A stretch of 64,000 nucleotides of DNA, from positions 16,037,814 to 16,101,813 of the forward strand of contig CP136063.1 of NCBI GenBank assembly GCA_032622095.1, in the 5' to 3' direction. The translations under genes and the position numbers were made by a program. Below are positions 58,591 to 64,000 of the stretch, one piece after another. The notes beneath the pieces were generated by a model. The model searched no databases. It had not been told where the DNA came from and was given only the letters and a program-made list of their open reading frames with translations. How positions within the stretch are numbered: the stretch's first letter is position 1; every line of letters begins with the position of its first letter. This stretch comes from Siphonodentalium dalli. Lineage: Eukaryota; Mollusca; Scaphopoda; Gadilida; Siphonodentaliidae.

Positions 58591-59439
58591 GAGAACATCC
58601 GCATAGTGCAGCTGAATAAAGAATTATTTTTGCGAGCATGTGGGCATCTATTTGGCGAGCATCTAGGCGAGCCAAATAGATGCCCACATACGAGCCAAAA
58701 TAAATTCTCTATTCAGGTACACTATGTGGATGTTCTTTTTATCCACCGAACAAATTTAAATGTATTTTATCGCAGTTTTTTGTCAAAAAACATCAAGGCT
58801 CCTTATAGAGAAGCAATGACCTACTTAGCGACTGTATCTGTATAGTAGAGACTAATTAATTACCAAACAGTTTTGTATTCATGCGACTGCGCCGCGAAAT
58901 AGTCCGCCATATAATTTCTAAATTATGCCGGAAAAATATCTAGCATGGTGTAATTTATAATAAAATATAAATGATTTGCATAACGTTCAAATCTAAAACC
59001 GAAATGTTCGAGTATACCAGTCATGTGAATTTGGATGTTTGTGCTTGAAACTTATTAATGAATTGAATGAAAGTATGAACTTTAGCTACCAGTAGCACCA
59101 GCGGCAGTGCAAATGCACCAGCTCACGGAATAATATCTTATAATTTATGGTAACAAACTGCTAATTGCTTAATCAAGTAATGAACATTGAAACATTCTAT
59201 TTGAGTGCGTTTTGGGGCGCATGCCGCGCATCCTTTGATCATTTAGAAAGGTGTTCCCATCGATTGCACGAAAATACGTTGTGGATGTTGACGTTTCTAC
59301 GGACGCTGTCCCTAACAACGGAAACCAGCATGGTCCGTTCTAATGATGTTCCATAACGTCGCTATTACGACCCAGTGACGTCACCCGCGAACTGCTGGGG
59401 GTCAACTGGTACAAGTTCTTGTAACCTTTCTTCTTCGTC
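58591..59439 (+). repeat. tandem duplication unit 2 with long hairpin
   Basis: Repeats unit 1 in the same order with perhaps 10-15 percent divergence; its hairpin is 58591-58736. At TTTCTTCTTCGTC the match to unit 1 stops, because the second Academ-like element begins at 59440. Confidence 0.8.
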
Positions 59440-59766
59440 TAGCAGCCCAGTACCGGATTTTGCTCTAACCCAAAATTCTCTGTTAAAGTTTTTTTCTCGG
59501 CGGATAATTCATTAGTAGTATCTCCGCAAATGTTTTCCGGTTGATGTGCTCTTGTATCCCTTGGGAAAATTTAAATATTCAAGATTGCAACAAACTACCC
59601 AAAACGACATATGGCCATATGGGTGTGATCATGTTTTATTCAGTAGCAGCAGTTGGAAATCACATTAGCACGTTGGTTTAAGTACACATGTACACAGCAG
59701 ATCACAAAAATGTTAACATCTTACTTTTATATGATTATACAAAATGGCGGCCAAAATAGGTCAAGT

Positions 59767-60424
59767 ATGTCGAAATGCTTATTCAAATTTCGTTACAAAG
59801 AAGCTTGCAATAGCAAGAAAAGTGCACTGAAAAAGCCGGTGTGTCGATCCATCTAGACACCGTTGAGGAGATGATTCCTCTTTTCTTCGCAGCTAGACAC
59901 ACTCATTATGCCAGATATGCACTATATGGAATCACTACCGGTGATGTTCAGGAGCCATTCATGAAGGTTGAGCACACTATGCACCAAAAGAGTGGCATTT
60001 ATAATGGCATTTGGTGTGACATGGCTATTGAGGCCACCTTCATGCGGTATGGTCATGGACGCTCAGGTATAATCGCCATCACACTGAAACCAGAGAGTGT
60101 TCGCACATGGGGATACAGTTTGGATACATGCAATTGCCTGATATACGATTTGGATTGTATGCGAGAGAAGGGAGGCGAATGCACTCAGACATGTCATAAA
60201 GAAGTATCAAGTTCAAGAATAAAGGTTGACGAGGCTGATCGAGATTCACTAAAACATACGCTGGAGCTTTGCATTGCCCACTTGATCCGGAGCAGCATCC
60301 ACAAGGGCTCGTTAATGTGGAGTCCGGACAAGTGACCACCCATTCCTCCGTCAATATAGATAAGGCCGTGGAACTTGGACGAGAACAGGTGATAAATTTC
60401 GAAAAAGGTTGGCCGTCCAGTTTC
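59767..60424 (+). pseudogene. Academ-like protein relic, N-terminal tip joined to middle region
   Basis: The ATG at 59767 opens MSKCLFKFRY, matching the ECIFKFRY start of the first element. After about 20 further codons the sequence jumps to HLDTVEEMIPLFFAARHTHY (about 59853), which matches codons around 43315 of the first element. About 2.2 kb including the Cys/His region and DQQLY/GGMH core is thus deleted. MRYGHGRSGIIAITLKPES and EVSSSR follow. The frame shifts near 60290 and stops at 60335, with homology (VELGREQV…FEKGWPSSF) to the insertion point. Confidence 0.78.
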
Positions 60425-60904
60425 CAGTGTTCGCGCTGTCGGTAGCCAAATTAGCCAATGGCTAATCTTTTTCGAGTTTTGCTAATAAAAAATTCTTTTG
60501 GCTCAACTTTTGGCTGAACTTTTTTTTACCCCAAATAAAGACGGAAAGCATAGAGTCATAAAGCTAATTAATAAAAGCGCTGAATATATCAAAGTTAGGT
60601 TTATACGCCGTCGATGACACCGACTATGTAAACAATACTAAACACGTATGCTTTGCAGCAAGTTGTTATCAGTGAGCACAATGGATAGGTGATTCTTAAT
60701 CAATGGTTGCGTAATCTGCATCCCGTTTAATAAACTGGCTTATTATCGTAAAGTGTCAACGACATAGAGTTATTACAATTAGCTTAGCGGATTAATGCAG
60801 GTTGTTTTGCGTATGGTCCGATGTGAAATCCGGCCGTATTATATAATATGATCGTACGTGACACGTAACGGGGCAACCACACGCGGTGCTTCGTCGGATC
60901 TAGT

Positions 60905-61175
60905 TTGACCAGATTTGACCTTGAATTGACCGTTTTTAATGTCAATGTCAGGTCGGGGTTACGAGTTGAGCCGTCCAAAACACTGCCCGGACAAAAGTAT
61001 CCCTAGCTATCGAATTTCGTCGAAATCCGTCAGTATTACCAGATTTGATCTTGAATCGACCATTTTGAAGATCAAGCATCACAATTTGACCCGTCCAAAA
61101 CACTTCCCGGACAAACGTACGCTTAGGTATCAAGTTTCGTCGAAACCCGTCCGGAAGTTTTCCCGGCCATAGCTA
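60905..61175 (+). repeat. about 120-bp tandem unit, two copies, inside the hAT-like element
   Basis: CCGTCCAAAACACT(G/T)CCCGGAC recurs at 60971 and 61091, with TGATCTTGAATCGACC-type and TTTCGTCGAAA(T/C)CCGTC partners. Confidence 0.7.
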
Positions 61176-61214
61176 ACAGACTAAAGTCCCAAACTATATA
61201 TTAGGTTAGCTGGG

Positions 61215-61605
61215 TACCCGTCTGACGGGCATCTCGGTGGGATGAAATTTGTTGGCATCCCCATCTACACCAACACCCCAAATAATGGTGGAAATCGGCC
61301 CAGCGGATACCGAGATACAGGTTCAATGTCATTTAAAAGGTCAAGGTCACGCCGCACGGGCATCCGGGTGTGACGAAATTGCTCAGCGCCTGAAACTACC
61401 CCCCCCCCACATACCAAATTTGGTGGAAATCGGCTCAGCGGAGACCTTGAGTTCACGGTCATTTGAAGGTCAAGGTCACGCCGCACGGGCAAACGGATAT
61501 GCCCATGTTACTCCTCGGGTCAAACTACAAACCCGTACCAAGTTTCGTCAAAATCGGTTAGCCGTTTCCGATTCCATCGCGGAAACACACACAAACACAC
61601 CCACA
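61215..61605 (+). repeat. about 130-bp tandem unit, then CA-rich tract
   Basis: GGTCAAGGTCACGCCGCACGG recurs at 61340 and 61470, with GGTGGAAATCGGC(C/T)CAGCGGA before each. AAACACACACAAACACACCC follows at 61580. The layout of short units plus a CA tract is like the end of the 161-bp satellite (21420). Confidence 0.7.
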
Positions 61606-63144
61606 CACACATACCACAAACTTTCCTCAAATATATAATAGATTCTCTATGGAGGTCAAGTTCAAATTGATATCGTACTCCCATGTTTCTGTTCGTCAGA
61701 TACAGACTCAAGTATGTAGGAGCTTCGATACCGGTATATTTATCAAGGATAGCTGTAAGAGGCCTCTGAATATTGACATAAGCGCGTACATCGCAACACA
61801 TATCTAGAAAAATGGCCCTTTAAGTGAGATGTCTTTCAACAGAGGTCAAGGTCGTTTTAGGGTCAAGGTCATATAAGCCCCCCCCCCCCCCCACCCCACA
61901 TCAACTTGACAACAAATTTGGTTGAGGTTTAATTTCAACTTCTCCAACAAAGGCGACCCATGTTATGATGGACATATAATTTGACTTCCTCGCCGCCACC
62001 ACTGCTCACAAATGATTTCAAATAAAAAGCCGCGTTTCGATGTTGAGTTTGAATACCTGGCAGCCAGCCAATACTATTCGCGCGACATAAAACCGTGAAA
62101 TCTTCCCCCTTGTTAGGGTAGATTGGTTCAATCATTTATCTCGAACGAATTGATATGCCGCTGAAATGTCTGTGCGGCCAGTTCTTTCCGAGACGGGAAT
62201 TTATTGAATCTGTTGTCCGCCTATTAGGGGGGATTTTCGCTAATCAATTTGTCTGGAGGAAAATTACACGCAGCTAAGGCGGGACCGTTATTACAAAACG
62301 CCATAACTAAGCATCGGCGCAACGCACGATGTCGTGCTATACATTGTTGGAAAGGGCACATCCTTGGCTATTTAACTGTGGTAATTTGATTCTGAAGCAG
62401 GCACGTTTGCGTTGTGTTATTTTCGCATATATCTTTTGCGAAAACGGTTATAAATGCAACCAAGTCTAGTATAGTGATGTGAAATCAGTGTTTCCTGCGG
62501 AGACCAAATTTGTCTGGATTCTAGCCCACAACACCAAATGACGCAAATGATGTCATGGACCATCTCATGACGTCTTCGCTGGTTTTCGTTCAGCTAACCA
62601 ACGAAATTGGTCAAAATGAAACTAATCTATAGGCCAAAATCACATAGGAATTGTTCAGAAAAACTAAAGTTGTTAATTTCATAACCATCCCGTTGGTTCA
62701 CGTCCGATTCTGTGATTTCACCATTTCTTTTTGGGATATTATTGTTCCCATGATGCTATGCGAAAGCGGAGCGGAAGTCACGTGATTTTTAACCCATTTC
62801 TGTGCGCCGTTTTTCATCGCGTCGAAATTCTGTTTCATGGTATTGTAAAAATTAATGACGTAATTCACGCCTAAACTTGAAAATCAACAACGCTATTAAT
62901 GTTTTATGAATTGATCTGACTGATATAATGCATACATCTGTTCGTATATTATTGTTTTTAACGTTTTTGTATTATGTTTTTATACTGAGTAACAAATCAA
63001 GTTTAAAGCAAATACTTTAGTCATTAATTGTGAACCGCCCAGAAAATGAGGATTTAATTTAGCAAAGTTGTTTTCATTTGGCTAATAAAATTTTCATTAG
63101 GCTAAACGTTTGGCTAAATTATTTTTCGGTCCAGCACGAAGACT
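61606..63144. other. rest of the hAT-like element; no gene seen
   Basis: A poly-C run at 61879-61894. No supported frame. TTTGGCTAATAAAATTTTC near the right end mirrors TTTGCTAATAAAAAATTC near the left end. Confidence 0.5.
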
Positions 63145-63145
63145 G

Positions 63146-64000
63146 CCAGTTTCCATAATACAATAATCCGGAACGTGAAAACAATTACAACAGCTATTAG
63201 CTATATAAACATTGGCAACGTACACATTTTTGACACACAAGTGATTTATGCGAGGGCATTGGGGTTAAAGAATAGTACGAGTAGCTTGGATATTGATGAC
63301 ATCCTTTCGTATGAGCTATCGTGCTATCCACCATCAATGTTTGATTCTAACGGACAAATGAAGGAAGCAAAGTCCAAAACAAACATGAAGAATGCGCTGC
63401 GTGTTGACTTCATAGCTGACGTACCAAAGGGCGTTGTCAGCCATGCCACCTTTCTGGACGTCTGTGCAATATTTCCTTGATGAATTTAGGCTTATATACT
63501 TGCAACACTGACAAAGAAAACAGATGTATACTTGATATTCGATAGGAACACTAAATTCAGCAGCAAAGAATCGACGCGATTAGCCCGAGATAAAGGGGTT
63601 AGCAGAGTCTTCACACTCAAGCAAAACACGAGGATACCCCCACAAAGTTATCCTGACAATGAGTGATAACAAAGCACAGCTTATTGACCTAATTGTTAGT
63701 GATCTCCAGGTGCACCAGGGGGAATATTTTGCCAATAAAATAAACGACTCGTAGTAACGGGAAAGGATCCCATTCCTATAGAGATTAATAAGGGCATATG
63801 CACCAATAGTCGTGATCTCAGATCGACCCATGAAGGAGATACTCTTATTGTTCAGAATGTTGCGAGAGTAGCAGCCAAAACATCGTTAGTTGTGGAAGAT
63901 GACACCGACATATTTGCTCCTTTATCATGGTGATTTATCCGGCCATATACTGATGCTAGCACCGGCAAATGGGCGGAACACAATACACATCAACGAAACG
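63146..64000 (+). pseudogene. Academ-like protein relic, C-terminal part (cut by window end)
   Basis: Resumes right after the hAT-like insertion: IYARALGLKNSTSSLDIDD, YPPSMFDSNGQMKEAKSKTN and ALRVDFIAD match the first element near 43975-44150. A stop and frameshift follow near 63480. LIFDRNTKFSSKESTR (63535, XPG N-like), DNKAQLIDLI, STHEGDTLIVQNVA and VVEDDTDIF (63890) follow in changing frames. In the HEEADT-type motif the EEAD core is damaged. It ends within the nuclease region at 64000. Confidence 0.8.

Larger units (their letters stand above)
60425..63145. mobile_element. hAT-like non-autonomous element, 2.7 kb
   Basis: Ends CAGTGTTCGCGCTG and CAGCACGAAGACTG are imperfect inverted repeats (12 of 14 match). 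AATTTAGCC-type words follow on both sides. CCAGTTTC flanks both ends exactly (60417-60424 and 63146-63153), an 8-bp duplication as made by hAT transposases; CAGTG ends also fit. Coding homology of the host element continues exactly across the joint. The interior has tandem repeats but no transposase. Confidence 0.85.
59440..64000 (+). mobile_element. second Academ-like element, internally deleted, split by hAT, cut by window end
   Basis: The left end TAGCAGCCCAGTACCGG and ACCCAAAATTCTCTGTTAAAG (59478) match the terminal repeat at 40429, with divergence. The coding relic follows the same order as the first element. The right terminal repeat must lie beyond 64000. The element is interrupted by a 2,721-bp insertion at 60425-63145. 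Confidence 0.75.

Overview
This is eukaryotic, AT-rich, gene-poor DNA, most likely from a marine invertebrate. Supporting signs are short self-complementary words scattered throughout (TACATGTA, ACCGGT), many decayed transposons, C2H2 zinc-finger genes, non-LTR retrotransposons, a 5S-rRNA-like SINE, and repeat units of about 120-200 bp of the kind seen in mollusc and lancelet genomes. I cannot name the species. I see no bacterial operon, CRISPR array, rRNA operon or tRNA gene. The only near-intact candidate host gene is a single-exon zinc-finger ORF on the minus strand (56557-57360).

Layout. 1-8.9 kb: foldback and MITE-type elements (pogo-like, Harbinger-like, and a 946-bp TTAA-flanked foldback). 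8.9-11.7 kb: two different minisatellites flanking a truncated zinc-finger gene copy. 11.7-24.4 kb: more foldbacks, a tRNA-like SINE, an array of about 161-bp units (19.8-21.4 kb), TA-flanked MITEs, and a pair of 5S-like SINE copies. 24.4-40.4 kb: a broken LINE (29.4-31.9 kb) beside pogo-like MITEs, hairpin repeats, GCTTAAG palindrome clusters, and a TTAA-flanked element split by an LTR-like composite insertion (37.95-39.76 kb).

40.4-46.0 kb is the centrepiece: a complete 5.5-kb DNA transposon with terminal inverted repeats of about 165 bp and a GTA target duplication. It holds one long but broken reading frame with an N-terminal Cys/His region, a probable transposase core, an XPG/FEN1-like nuclease module and a Cys-rich CXC-like tail. 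I suggest it is Academ-like. A diverged, internally deleted relative occupies 59.4-64.0 kb and runs off the window. It is itself split by a 2.7-kb hAT-like element with a perfect 8-bp target duplication.

Between them lie a zinc-finger relic (46.2 kb), a second broken LINE (46.7-48.9 kb), a 4.2-kb element with inverted repeats of about 700 bp (50.7-55.0 kb), the zinc-finger gene and its decayed downstream fingers (55.7-57.4 kb), and an 0.8-kb tandem duplication with long hairpins (57.8-59.4 kb).

The genes do not form a pathway. The window reads as a layered record of transposition: the 59.4-kb element sits at the end of a tandem duplication and was later hit by the hAT-like element, the LTR-like unit landed inside a TTAA element, and zinc-finger copies sit among satellites.
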